From the NCBI GenBank assembly GCA_015501595.1, contig JADNRX010000022.1, positions 124,001 to 188,000 of the forward strand: a DNA stretch of 64,000 bases, read 5' to 3'. This document shows positions 33,419-44,136 of the stretch, piece by piece. Under the pieces are notes generated by a model that was not told the origin of the DNA, made no database searches, and saw only the letters and a list, made by a program, of their open reading frames with translations. Source of the DNA: Hymenopellis radicata (taxonomy: Eukaryota; Basidiomycota; Agaricomycetes; Agaricales; Physalacriaceae). Position numbers and translations under genes: made by a program. Within the stretch, counting starts at the first letter, position 1; every line of letters starts with the position of its first letter.

Positions 33419-33722
33419 CACCCTTGTATTCTTGCCTGAGTGTGTGTATCCTTGCAAGTGACCCTCGAGCATTCATAGTCGTACTCTGACTCTAGCGTGA
33501 ACCGGCTCTTCCCCGCCACACTTCATCCCGACGAGTCGAAGATAGTGCGTCGAGACTTGACAATGATTCAAAAATCGCGTTTGAACCCCAAATCGGATAC
33601 GTGTACCGCTTTATCAAAATCCCGTGATCGATGTCTCCTCCTGCCACGATGTCGCCTCGACGCCAGTGACAAAAAAACTCGACTTGAGGTTCCGTAACAT
33701 ACCCTTCCTTTCTTGTTTCCTC

Positions 33723-33812
33723 ATATCACGGGCAGCTGCGACATGATCCTCGAAGAAGAGTGACATTCTTTCCGCCGCTGTAGTATCTGCACTGTCTTGG
33801 GTGCTCGATGTA
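33723..33812 (+). pseudogene. HEN1 5' fragment, unit B
   Basis: A more decayed copy: the HEN1 start ATGGCCAGC has become ACGGGCAGC, and about 20 bases after GAAGAAGAG are deleted. The flanking phrases TTTCTTGTTTCCT and TTCTTTCCGCC remain. Confidence 0.8.
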
Positions 33813-33922
33813 CGCGCTCCCGTGAAACTCGCGCTGATCTGGCTCCGACAATTGCGTCACCGCATAAGGCTGTTTGAGTCCTTGTTTCAATTTGGGGACT
33901 CATCTTACGACGCTCTTTCACC

Positions 33923-34696
33923 ATGAATATCTCCCGCCTACTAGTTCGTCAGCCGCTCAGAGTTGGCAATCAAATCCGAGGAAAGCCCAACGTCCGCGTC
34001 GATGCGCGCAGGCACTGTCATCTGCTTGGCGCCCCTCCACGGTCTACAACCCTTCTCCGCGCAAGTCCTGACTGGGAGAAGATCTCATGCTTGCTGCATG
34101 CGTTAGGCGACGAGCTATCAAAAATTCCCCATGCTGTGCGCCTCCAATCCTTTGATGCCGGTTCTCTGACAACTAATTTTTCTACTCAGAACCCTACGGG
34201 AGAGCGGTGTAGTATTCAAGTCTTGGACGTCATAAAAGAGGATCTCAACGCCATGAACGAGGATCTCAGCGCCAGGAAATGGGATCTCACCCCCACAAAA
34301 GAGGATCGCAAGGGCACGAAAAAGGCTCGCAAGGCTACGAACAACGAGTTAGTGTCTTCCTCAGACCAGGACCTCATTTCTGTATCTGATTCCACTCTTC
34401 AAGGACTCGCCTTGCTCACATCAATGGCCTCGCGTCTAACGACTCAACAATCTTTTACCCATACCCATTTGTTGCTGGAGGCCCACTTCCGCGTTCACTT
34501 GCGGAAGCGCGCAAACTCAGTGGTAATCCCTGATTAGGTTTGCGATAAAATGTTTTACTGACTCCTTCAAGGTAAAGCTTGTGCGGCAGCGCTCAAGGCT
34601 CTGGACGGAGCTCCAGGGCTGCTTCCACTCCCGGCCAAATCATCCGCGGCTTCGCGCAAAGAACATTTATTGGATTTTCTGATCCGTTTCACCTAG
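33923..34696 (+). CDS. Mug135-like protein, unit C
   Basis: Four exons, phases kept. N-terminus MNISRLLVRQPLRVGNQIRG; C-terminal module RLAHINGLASND, YPYPFVAGGPLPRSLAEARKLSG, ACAAALKALDGAPGLLPLP, RKEHLLDFL. The heptad region is altered (EDLNAMN, EDLSARK, then basic KEDRKGTKKARK). It lacks about 25 residues of the Pro-rich N-terminal stretch of A and B. It is the shortest and last tandem copy, with no HEN1 fragment directly behind it. Confidence 0.7.
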
Positions 34697-34861
34697 CACG
34701 TCTTGTATTCTCTTCTCAAAATCATGACACTCCTCAGATAGATACTAAGATAGATAGATATATTTTTATGTGCATCTAGCCCTTACAGAACACAGCACGG
34801 TCTGTACTACACTATACATGCTACGGTAATGAACCCACCTTCTCCTTAATTGATCTGGATT

Positions 34862-36100
34862 GCTCACTGTCGGGTATAGCGCAATCCCGACGCTAACTCC
34901 CCAAGAAACAGCCCACTAGAAGACTGGCGGCGAACTACGAGCTACGAGTGCGTAGGGTTTCGGCGCTTGATATTCCTCTCGGTTAAGGACCCCCTACTGC
35001 GTCCAGAGACTCAGGTGTGTGGCGCGTCTCGTCCGACAAGTCTTGAAGCCTCTCCTGCTGTCCTGCCATTGTACCTCGCAGTAAAGTCTATCCTGCGGCG
35101 GCTGCCTATACTTTCCTTCTAACTCAAAGGTAAGATGCGACAGGTACATCCAATATCATGGTTTGCATATCGACTGGCGACACCTTTGCGGAATTTAAAC
35201 CGTGCAGACCGAATTATCGTCGCTTGTGGCTGAATGGAAATCTTATACACGATATTGCCACTTGTCTATAACAAGCTCATAGACTACGGATACTCAACGA
35301 CGGAGCTCGTATGGATCTTTCGACTGGTGATCCACCTACCATTACAACTTGCCGCGAGGATCACCAGTTGAAAGATCCAAGTGGTTGCACGTCTGTTGAT
35401 GTGATGGTGTGCATATCAATGCAACGATAAGCACAATCATCAAAGGCGCCGTTACTCGTTTGTCCTTAGCACTGTTAACCAAGGCTCGAACTCTCCGACA
35501 CCTTTCAATTGATAATTCCATCTATTCATTTCACGAGCAAGATCAAAATGCAGTGATCGATGTCTCCTCCTGCCACGATCATATGTCGCCTCGAGGCTGA
35601 CACGGCAAAAAACTTGACTTGCGGTTACATTACATACTTACCGTTTCTTTTTTCCTTATACCATGGCCAGCTGCGATACGATCCTCGAAGAAGAGCGGGA
35701 CCATGAGCTGAAAGTGACATTTTACCCACCACTGTATCTGCAGCGCAAAATCTGGGTGCTTGATGTGATGCGTCGGGAGGGCATAGTCGAAGTAAGTCCG
35801 CCTTAAGCCACCTTTCCATTCCTTCTAATAATTGTGTAGGTAGTCGACATCGGATGCGGCGAAGGCCAGCTACTCAACGCGCTCAGCCAGCCCGTGCCAT
35901 GGCTCGGACCGCCCCCGCCTGGGATCATCCCGGCCTGTACGACGAGCGATGTAGAGCCCAGCACGCCCACGTCGCCGACGTCGCCCAACTTCAACTCTGC
36001 GAGCGATCCGATCCCGAATCTGCATCCGCGCAAGATCGCAGGGCTCGATATCTCTGAGCGCGCATACACGTTCAACGCGCGCTTTATAGGTACATACACG
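34862..36100 (+). repeat. HEN1-proximal duplicated block, copy D
   Basis: The block matches 41141-42269 plus a short piece near 42590: same leader (GCGCAATCCCGACGCTAACTC, GGCGGCTGCCTATACTTTCC), same non-coding middle and the 5' part of HEN1. Within it, 35313-35378 differs from copy E by inversion of a 25-28 base segment between 21-base inverted repeats. Confidence 0.85.
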
Positions 36101-36128
36101 GTAATAAGAGCAGACATGGATATACGAT
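35663..36128 (+). pseudogene. Truncated HEN1 copy, unit D
   Basis: Exon 1 (35663-35791) and the intron are intact, and exon 2 continues in frame through the SAM motif VVDIGCGEG to LDISER. The equivalent of 42269-42590 is then deleted. The frame rejoins at AYTFNARF and ends in unrelated sequence (TYTVIRADMDIR). The catalytic EVIEH and HHDH segments are lost, so it could at most encode a 138-residue SAM-binding fragment without methyltransferase activity. Confidence 0.88.
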
Positions 36129-36429
36129 AAGGAGAGGCGGAGCGCAAAATGATAATGATAGTGCAAGGTATGTAGAAGGGTAATGGAACGACGCGCGCGA
36201 CGAGAGACCTGGATAACAGCCGACCATCTGCTGTCCGGCGGTGGTAAAATAGGGCGCTGCTGCCGTAGCGCGTTGGCTTCGCTGACCAATCCCTGTCTGA
36301 CGACTTCGGGTCTCGTCCGACTGTGACGCCGGTTTCTGCGCCCTGCGTCGCCGTTCCACCCCAGGCTAGTCGTAAGGCCGAATCACATCTACCAGAGCTG
36401 CTCCCCGCAAAAGTCTCGTCGTCCTCGAT

Positions 36430-38709
36430 TCAATTCCCTTCACCTCCATTCATATTCACAGCAACTACCACTCCGCCGCTATTCACTCGCACGTCCGGCC
36501 GCGCGTTAATGAACTCTATACATTTTTTAGTGAACCACTCGTCACCATAGCCCCCAAGTCTAGAGACAAGGAGCGCTTCATTGAAGCGCTGCACATCTGG
36601 CGCTGCAGTCTGTACAATATGTTGTACGACACGCCAGTACCCAAAACAACATGCGATCAGTAGAGGATCGCGGACAAGAGGTGCAAGCCCGGCTTGGTAC
36701 TCAACAAGCGATGCTCTCGCTGCGGGAGTTGAGAGGAGAGATATGACCTGATTGAGCTCCTCCGGTTCCTTCATCTCGCCTACGATAGCGGACCAGCAAA
36801 GGGCATTCAGTCCGGACTTGTCGTTGGGGCCAGTCAGGGCAGAATATCCCAATTCAAGACAGACATTGAATCGGTTGAGATGCTCTGGAAAGAGTTCCGA
36901 CCAGTGCGATGAGGTATATTCGTACACACAATAATCTGGTGACAAGCTGGTGAGAATCACTGCTTAATAAAGTTAGGCGACGAGATCACACACGTATGAA
37001 CACAAATCGAAGATAACCCCTGACGCTCTGAACAAGGCCTTGACAACACTGCAGAATCATTTCGATACCCGTATATTGGGTTGAATCTCCTTCCGCAAGC
37101 AGATGTTGCACAGCTGTTTCCTCAAACGAATGCAATGCAATTAAAGCTAGTGCGCGACAAGCCAACTTGTGCTTCCGTTCACCCTGTTCGCGGATTCGCT
37201 GGAACGTCAGCTTGTATGCATCATCTAGATTGCGCGGCAGGGAATCAAGAATAGCAACGACATCACGTCGGCAGGTAACGTCGCGCTCCAATTCGCGGAG
37301 CTGAAGCGAGGCCAAGAGAAACATGCCACCGGCTTTCTCGACCACCTTCTCTCTTATCGCTTGCTTCAGCTCCTCGTCCAACCAGTCGTGCTTGAGCTGT
37401 AGTAGGGTTGCATCAACAGCAATGAGGATATCGTTGTCCGAAGCGCGAATCTTAATGGATGGGTGTTCCTCGATCTCTTTAAAGACCGGGCGTGAGGTAA
37501 CGAGTACGCGAAACGCGGGTCCAATTCGCTGGATGGCGCGCAGCAGGTCAAGGGCGATTTGGCATTCGTCGACGGCGTCGATGACGATATAGATAGGTCG
37601 CGCATGAGAGGCCGCTATCTCGGCTAGGAAGACGGGGAGCATATCAGGATCGGGGCGCGTTTGACTCTGGTATAGGTCACAAATGGTGGGTAGCATCTTC
37701 GAAGACGTCTCGATGAGCTGTCCAAGTAAGCCGTAGAGAATAGGATATGGGGTTGTGAAGGTATTCGACTCCGAGTATCTGCAAAATACCGACAGTACGA
37801 TGTCACCCCTGGACTGGAGATGGTCAACGATAAATGCTCTGCAAGAACACAAGTCAATACGGATACTATGCATCGACAAGATTGAACGCACGCCATGACG
37901 GACTTTCCAGCGCCAGCTATAATTATTTGTTAGTATCAACTCGTTCAGGAGTCCAATCAACGCACGATGTCCATAACACCACAATGTCCTTGGTGACTCT
38001 CTGTCATCCCGCCATGCGACAAATGCGGGATCTTGTATCAACCATGTTCCCGTGTTCTTTATTTTTTGCTGAAGCAGACCCTGCTGGTGGCCGGTGAAGT
38101 CGTTCTCAGAAATGAACTTGGCTATCTTGAGATGGTACTCAGCTATGAAATCACATCAGAGCCTCCGTAACGGATAACGAGAATGACCAAGTGCTCACCG
38201 ATGATGTGGCTACTGTTTGACATTAGAATCATCACAATGAGGATGATTATTCCAACTCACAACATATCGTGCTGAAGTGCAAGCCCGATCCGGCTCTTGT
38301 AGTGCTTGAGATCAGAGAGCAGATCCTTCACTTCCGCCTTGTCGACTGTCCGCCACAGCGCAGCGGCCCCCCACTTCCCTAGCACCTTGAACCTGTTCGC
38401 TTTGGGATTGGCTGTTCCATAAGTCAAAATATCCTTGACACGAGCCAGTGTTTCGTCCACCACTTTGGCGAAGGGCTGTAACGGATCCAAAAGCTGTCCT
38501 AGCCGTTCCATCAAGGCTTGGTCACCGGCGACACCAGGCATGTTCGCTAGCCTCTGGAGCGCCTCTAGTTCTGGCTTCAGGGAATGAACTTCATCGAGAA
38601 GCCGACGGCGCTCCGCGGATGAGTGCCTATCATCTGACGAATTCGAATAGTCATACAGGGCCTTGCAGTTCTGGATGAGGGAGCTGATAGCACTGAGATC
38701 GAACGACAT
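36430..38709 (-). CDS. NACHT domain NLR-like (STAND) protein
   Basis: Six exons keep phase exactly: 38709-38261, 38212-38199 (14 bases), 38142-37966, 37916-37892 (25 bases), 37838-36994 and 36959-36430, giving 679 residues. Residues 1-150 form an alpha-helical N-terminal domain (SFDLSAISSLIQNCKALYDY, RRRLLDEVHSLKPELEALQ) like the HeLo/SesA-type domains of fungal STAND proteins. Then come IQDPAFVAWRD, LWCYGHPGAGKSVMA (Walker A, about 211-221, encoded by the 25-base exon), IYIVIDAVDEC (Walker B, about 306) and RVLVTSRP. The C-terminus has one or two ankyrin-like segments (DPLLIACCFGYWRVVQHIV) but no long repeat array. Such proteins act in fungal self/non-self recognition and cell death. It sits between the two HEN1 copies. 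Confidence 0.87.
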
Positions 38710-41140
38710 GGCAAGCGGTTGGGTGTGAACGTCGACGGAAAGGCCGACAAGTGTACTGCATGGCATCCCTTCGGGTTGATAGCCGCTTCCGACGTGATGC
38801 ACCAGAATCCGCATCACATTCATTCATTCGAGGTGCCAGAAAGCTTGATGCACGAGGAAGAAATCCAATGAAGAATAAGAAATGCAAGACTGGGACCTTG
38901 GGATGCAGCGTCGACGAACGAGAGCCGAATCATAACAGCATTAAGTTCCCGCTGACATTCAGCTAACAGCTGCACGATGCTTCTCTGCTTCTAATAGACT
39001 GATATGTATCTCTCCCCGCTGTGCTCGGCGACGTTTAACTGTTACATCATATCAAGCGCAAAACGATACTTCAGCTCGCGGCGCGTATGGATGGTCTGGC
39101 CGACTTACATGTACAACGTCCTTCGCACCAGAACATGCACCGAACAGCATGTCATTGTCATGTTTGGGTATGCTCTTGCCGTGTGAATAAGACACGTCTG
39201 ACAAGGCTCCATCTGGACTGCGTCGAACAGCCGACGAGAACAGGCGCTTAGAGCAAAACTATGAAATCGACGATCTGATGAACGAGAGAGGTCAGCATAA
39301 GCGAGAGATGGGGAAGGAAAGGTAACCGAATCAAACAACGTACCCTACCTAATCGCCACATCTTCGAAGAAGCTTAGGCGCCCGCAGTCGTAACTACTGT
39401 ACCGTCGTTGGGCGGCAGAAAGGGGGGAGGCCTCCGTCTTCGTGGCCCTCAAGAGAACTTGAGAGGCTCGAGATAGGTCATGGGCGATGACGGTCGGGGG
39501 AGGTCACAATACTAGTTGTGTCCGAAAGCTGGAGTGGGCGAGGACATTCGCGTGGGCGTACTCCGTGAAGGCAGAGACCGTATGCATGCATAGGATACAT
39601 TCATTCATCAATGGCGGTTGGTTGAAACTCCGTGAGCTTTTCTAACCCGCTTGTGAGGGAGGGTTGTATGCGAGAATAAATTGCCGGGCATGATACCCAC
39701 GGAGACGCGTCGGGGAAGTGCTTGGTCTGATAAAGACCAATCAGCAACGTGTCCCGATGTAGAGGTGATGGAGATTACCTAGTGGCTCCTCACGATTGCT
39801 CGTTTAAATCTCCTCTGACAAGAGAGGCCGTTCTTTGACGAAACCACCTTGGAACAAATCATCGCCGGAACGCCGACGTCTTTTGACCAAGCATAATCCG
39901 CGGAAGGGATAAGCGATTTAGTTGGGCTTCATAATCAACGACAATGTTTCACCCCGACTATGGCCAGAATCTATCCTCAACCGCGTCAATTCAATTCAGA
40001 GCATCGATAGGAACCACGTACCATCTGATTGGGAAACCACCTTTCAATTCCCTGCGCTAGGCGCAACGTTGACGAACGTCTCCTCATACCGCATTACGGA
40101 AACCAGTATATGTGCAGAGTGAGGCTCCCAACGCCTCTGCTTGCTCTCCGAACGTACTCAGATCGCGAATACCAATGCCCTTTAGCAAGCCTAGTGCGGC
40201 ATCGTGCGTGGAGAGAAGGCTGGCTGGGTGGTAAGAGTCTTGCAAGCGTCCTTCAGCGAGGCATATAAGTGGAGAATAAAGATGGGAGGTCGAATACGAG
40301 TATAAGGTGTCTCTGTGTGAATGGCGAATACATCGGCAGGCGCGCGGCCTATCCCGTACGGCCCAACACGACCAACTACGCGAGAACATTGCGCTACACA
40401 ATGTAGAGCTCGTTCTTTTGCTGGGCTATCATTGAGGAATGGGCAACCGCGGACGAAGTCGTTTTGTCGAAAGAACTCGGCCCTCACCACCGAGACAGTA
40501 GCGGACAGGACGAGCCTAAGCGCAGAGGTGGGATGACATTAGCGGAAACTGGCGCTTGTGAGTGCACGTAACTGGTACATAGATAATCGTGGTGCACGAA
40601 GGAAACGTACCGGTGAGCCTTACTTGGCTTTAAATTCTTGCTCCATTCGAGTATGCTTCCTGCCTACTGCCAATCCACCTAGAGCTGTATTCAGATGCCT
40701 TTATGAGCGAGAGTCGAGTGCGGTAGGGCTGCGCCCTGGGAGCAATGTTAACATGGGGGATGGTGATGGATGACAGGCAACTCCGCCGAGAGGCCCATCG
40801 GCCTCGAGAACTCGCAATGGGGCCAATAGTTGGGATCGTAGTGCGAAGGCAAGTCAGAGTAGGACGAAAAGCGCATATAATCCATGCTCCTGCCACCATC
40901 ACGGCTGCCCTCACCAAACACTTACTCGGGCCCATCCACTTTCCCTCTGACCCCCATCACGACCGCGGCGACAACTCATAAAAAGAACAGGTGGAGTGAG
41001 GTGTCTTGCACGCATTGTACAGAGGCATATGGAATAAATGCTTGCCGCAAAAGACCGGATGGCCTTCAATTGACTGTTCGCCGCGAAGACTATGACATTG
41101 TAGCTCGGATGGAAACGGATGGGACACTACGGGAATCAGA
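38710..41140. other. 2.4 kb without a recognised gene
   Basis: Short frames on both strands (for example 39105-39338 and 40084-40490) show no domain, no plausible intron chain and no repeat shared with the window. It separates the NLR-like gene from the HEN1 leader. Confidence 0.5.
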
Positions 41141-42269
41141 CTAGCGCAATCCCGACGCTAACTCAGCCTACTAGAAGACTGGCGGCGAACTACGAGCTAT
41201 AGGGTTTTGGCGCTTGAATGCACGTTTATTCCTCTCGGTTAAGGACCCCCTACTGCGTCCGACAAGTCTTGAAGCCTCTCCTGCTGTCCTGCCATTGTAC
41301 CTCGCAGTAAAGCCTATCCTGCGGCGGCTGCCTATACTTTCCTTCTATTGGGTCTAACTCAAAGGTAAGATGCGACAGGCACATCCAATATCATGGGTTG
41401 CATATCGACTATCGCTGCGAAGACCGAATTATCGTCGCTTGTGGCTGAATGGAAATCTTATACACGATATTGACACTTTCGTCGGATATTCAACGACGGG
41501 GCTTGTATGGTTTGAGTTGGATCTTTCGACTTGTGATCCTCGCGACAAGTTGTAAGGGTAGGTGGACCAGAACGAACCTAATTTGGAACAAGTGGTTGCA
41601 CGTCTGTTTCGAGGTGGCGGTGATGGGGAATGTAGCATGTCAATGTAACGATAAGCACAATCATCAAAGGGCGTATTGTCCTTAGCCCTGTTAACCAACT
41701 CTCCGACACCTTTCCAATTGATAATTCCATCTATTCATTTTTCATGAGCAAGATCAAAATGCAGTGATCGATGTCTCCTCCTGCCACGATGTCGCCTCGA
41801 GGCTGACACGGCAAAAAACTCGACTTGCGGTTTCATTACATACTTACCATTTCTTTTTTCCTTATACCATGGCCAGCTGCGATACGATCCTCGAAGAAGA
41901 GCGGGACCATGAGCTGAAAGTGACATTTTACCCGCCACTGTATCTGCAGCGCAAGATATGGGTGCTCGATGTGATGAGGCGGGAGGGCATAGTCGAAGTA
42001 TGTCCGCCTTGCCACCGCTCCATTCCTTCTAATAATTGTGTAGGTAGTCGACATCGGATGCGGCGAAGGCCAGCTTCTCAACGCGCTCAGCCAGCCCGCG
42101 CCCTGGCTCGGGCCGCCCCCGCCTGGGATCATCCCGGCCTGTACGACGAGCGATGTAGAGCCCAGCACGCCCACGTCGCCGACGTCGCCCAACTTCAACT
42201 CTGCGAGCGATCCGATCCCGAATCTGCATCCGCGCAAGATCGCGGGGCTCGATATCTCTGAGCGCGATC
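41141..42269 (+). repeat. HEN1-proximal duplicated block, copy E
   Basis: Partner of 34862-36100. It carries the leader without the local inversion and continues into the complete HEN1 gene, so it is probably the ancestral copy. Confidence 0.85.
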
Positions 42270-43608
42270 TGCAGTTTGCGATAGACGCCGTGTCCCCGCC
42301 AGTGGAGAGTCCCGTCGTCAACCCTTACATGACTGCGCCTGTAAGGTGGGAGCCGCTCGTCGCTACGATATGGAAGGGCGGTTTGCAGGTCATTAATGAA
42401 GAGTTTGTGAACACGGAGTGTATTGTTAGTTCAGAAGTGTACGTTTCTTGTTTTGAGGAAATAATGTGTGCTAATTTGTCCCATGTAGGATCGAACATCT
42501 ATCTCCCGACATACTCCCATTCTTCGCGCCAATGCTCCTCGGAGTATACCATCCCTACAAGCTCCTCATCACCACGCCCTCATACACGTTCAACGCGCGC
42601 TTTACATCTCCCAACGCACCACCCAGCGTGCGCCAAGGTTTCCCCGATCCCACAGGGCGCACCGACAGGATCTTTAGACACCACGACCACAAATTCGAAT
42701 GGACTGTGGACGAGTTTAAGGACTGGTGCACATCCACCGCCGAGAAATGGGACTACACCGTTGCCATGAGCGACATTGGACGCGCAAACGAAGACGATGA
42801 ATGGGGTCGCGACGAGCAACTCGGAGGAGCCTCGCTCGTCGCCGAGTTCACGCGGAGAGACGTCGGTGACGACCAGAGAAAGGCTCTCGAAGACGAAGCT
42901 CGGTCGATTGTGCAGTCGGATGCGCCTCCCCACGAACGCCTGTCGGTGCAAGAACACATGGCACATCCAAAGACTCGGCAACCCGCTTCATTTGAGCAAA
43001 TCGCGGCAGCCGTGAAACAACACATGGAAACAATCCGCGAGACTTGCCTGAGCTTTGAGATGATATGGTATGACCGCGAAATCTCGATTCTCTGCGGTGG
43101 ATGGACGGAGGTCTTGGCAAAGGCAGTCGAGTGTTCCGAGGGTCTTGATCTCAAGCGGGATGAGGCATACAAGGACCAGCCAGAGCGAGACGCGTGGATG
43201 ATTGAGCTCATCGGTGGGCCGTCTCAACCTCGGATGCTGTGGCCCACGACGGAGGACATGGGCGATCGCAGTTTCGAATTCATGGAGCCGGACTGGATTC
43301 CTGTTGAAGAGGAGTACAGTGATAGCAGCAGTAGCAGCGAGGGCGGCGGCGACGAATGGGGCGAGAGCACAGGGGCGGAGGAAGGCGATGTTTCGTGGAA
43401 TAATTCCGAGGACGAGCGGGACGGGGCGCGGGCTTTTCATCAGTCGTCGACGTGGTTGGCGGACGAGGAGAATGGGGCATGGGGGAAAATGACTGCAGCA
43501 AACGGATGGGGAGTCGTTCCGAATGTTTCGCAGAGTGATAGCTCGACGACGGGGTGGGAGGGTGATGAGAGTGATTGTTTGAGTATATCCAGTTCGCATA
43601 CGCTGTGA
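41869..43608 (+). CDS. HEN1: Small-RNA 2'-O-methyltransferase HEN1
   Basis: Three exons (41869-41997, 42044-42438, 42489-43608) give 547 residues, phases kept. HEN1 enzymes methylate the 3'-terminal ribose of small RNAs and protect them from decay. SAM-binding motif VVDIGCGEG at 44-52, acidic loop LDISERDL, then VRWEPLVATIWKGGLQV. The metal-binding catalytic set is ECIVSSEVIEHLSPD (Glu and Glu-His near 174-178) and RHHDHKFEW (His 239 and 242), with FNARF between. The C-terminal 300 residues are fungal-specific and acidic, ending in Ser/Asp-rich sequence. There is no plant-type RNA-binding N-terminal domain, as in animal and fungal forms. Four broken 5' copies lie upstream. Confidence 0.92.
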
Positions 43609-43808
43609 TTTTCTTGTCTTGTCTCGTTCGGGAGTCTTGCTATGCTGTCGTGTATGTATCGCCTGTTTGTATTGTTTGCTGTATCTATTGTCGAAGCCGT
43701 AATCATTGTGAAAAGGAAGTCCAGTGTATTAGTAAATGGTACAAAGCCGTAAAGTCGCGCCCTTGTGTAGACGTAAAGCAAGCTGGTATAATAAACACGT
43801 TAAGTCTA

Positions 43809-44136
43809 CTAGTCCTCCGCCTTGATCGTGATAACGGGCGCTACAACAGCCATTACTCGTCAGCGCCCCTCACTCTCACGTCGACTGGCTTCACTCACAA
43901 ACTAGGGGGTGCAGCTGGGCCATGTAGGTGACCATCCACATCAAGTAGCACGCCGCGAGCGCGATCATCAGGCCTGTGCGTATCACCCTATAAGTAGGAT
44001 GAGCATGAATAAATCAGAGTCGGTTGTCGCGGGAGACGGACGTGTGGTTCGGGCCTTTTGGGACGAATAAGAAGGCGGCGGTCATTAGCGCGGCGACGAT
44101 GACGAGCACGAGGAAGACGGGGAGGATGGAGGCCAT
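43809..44136 (-). CDS. VMA9: V-type ATPase subunit e (Vo sector)
   Basis: Three small exons (44136-44042, 43987-43899, 43840-43809) give 71 residues, phases kept. Two membrane helices: ILPVFLVLVIVAALMTAAFLF and the conserved TGLMIALAACYLMWMVTYMAQLHPLV. The LMW...T...QLHPL pattern identifies the Vma9/ATP6V0E family, a small Vo subunit needed for proton pump assembly in vacuole and Golgi membranes. Length equals the family norm. It converges on HEN1 with 200 bases between the stops. Confidence 0.92.

Larger units (their letters stand above)
30600..34800 (+). repeat. Array of three Mug135-HEN1 5' units
   Basis: Unit A (about 30600-32300), B (about 32330-33810) and C (about 33850-34800) share a leader (phrases TTCAATATCACGGGTTGCGG and GTCGACGTTCTCTCGCAAA), a Mug135-like gene and, in A and B, a following fragment of the HEN1 5' end. 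Unit C ends after the Mug135-like gene. Leader pieces also appear before the two HEN1 copies at 35663 and 41869. Confidence 0.85.

Noticed and set aside
42580..43600. Long minus-strand open frames opposite HEN1 (for example 42988-43599)
   Set aside because: They are shadows of the GC-rich third exon with no domain and no intron signals.
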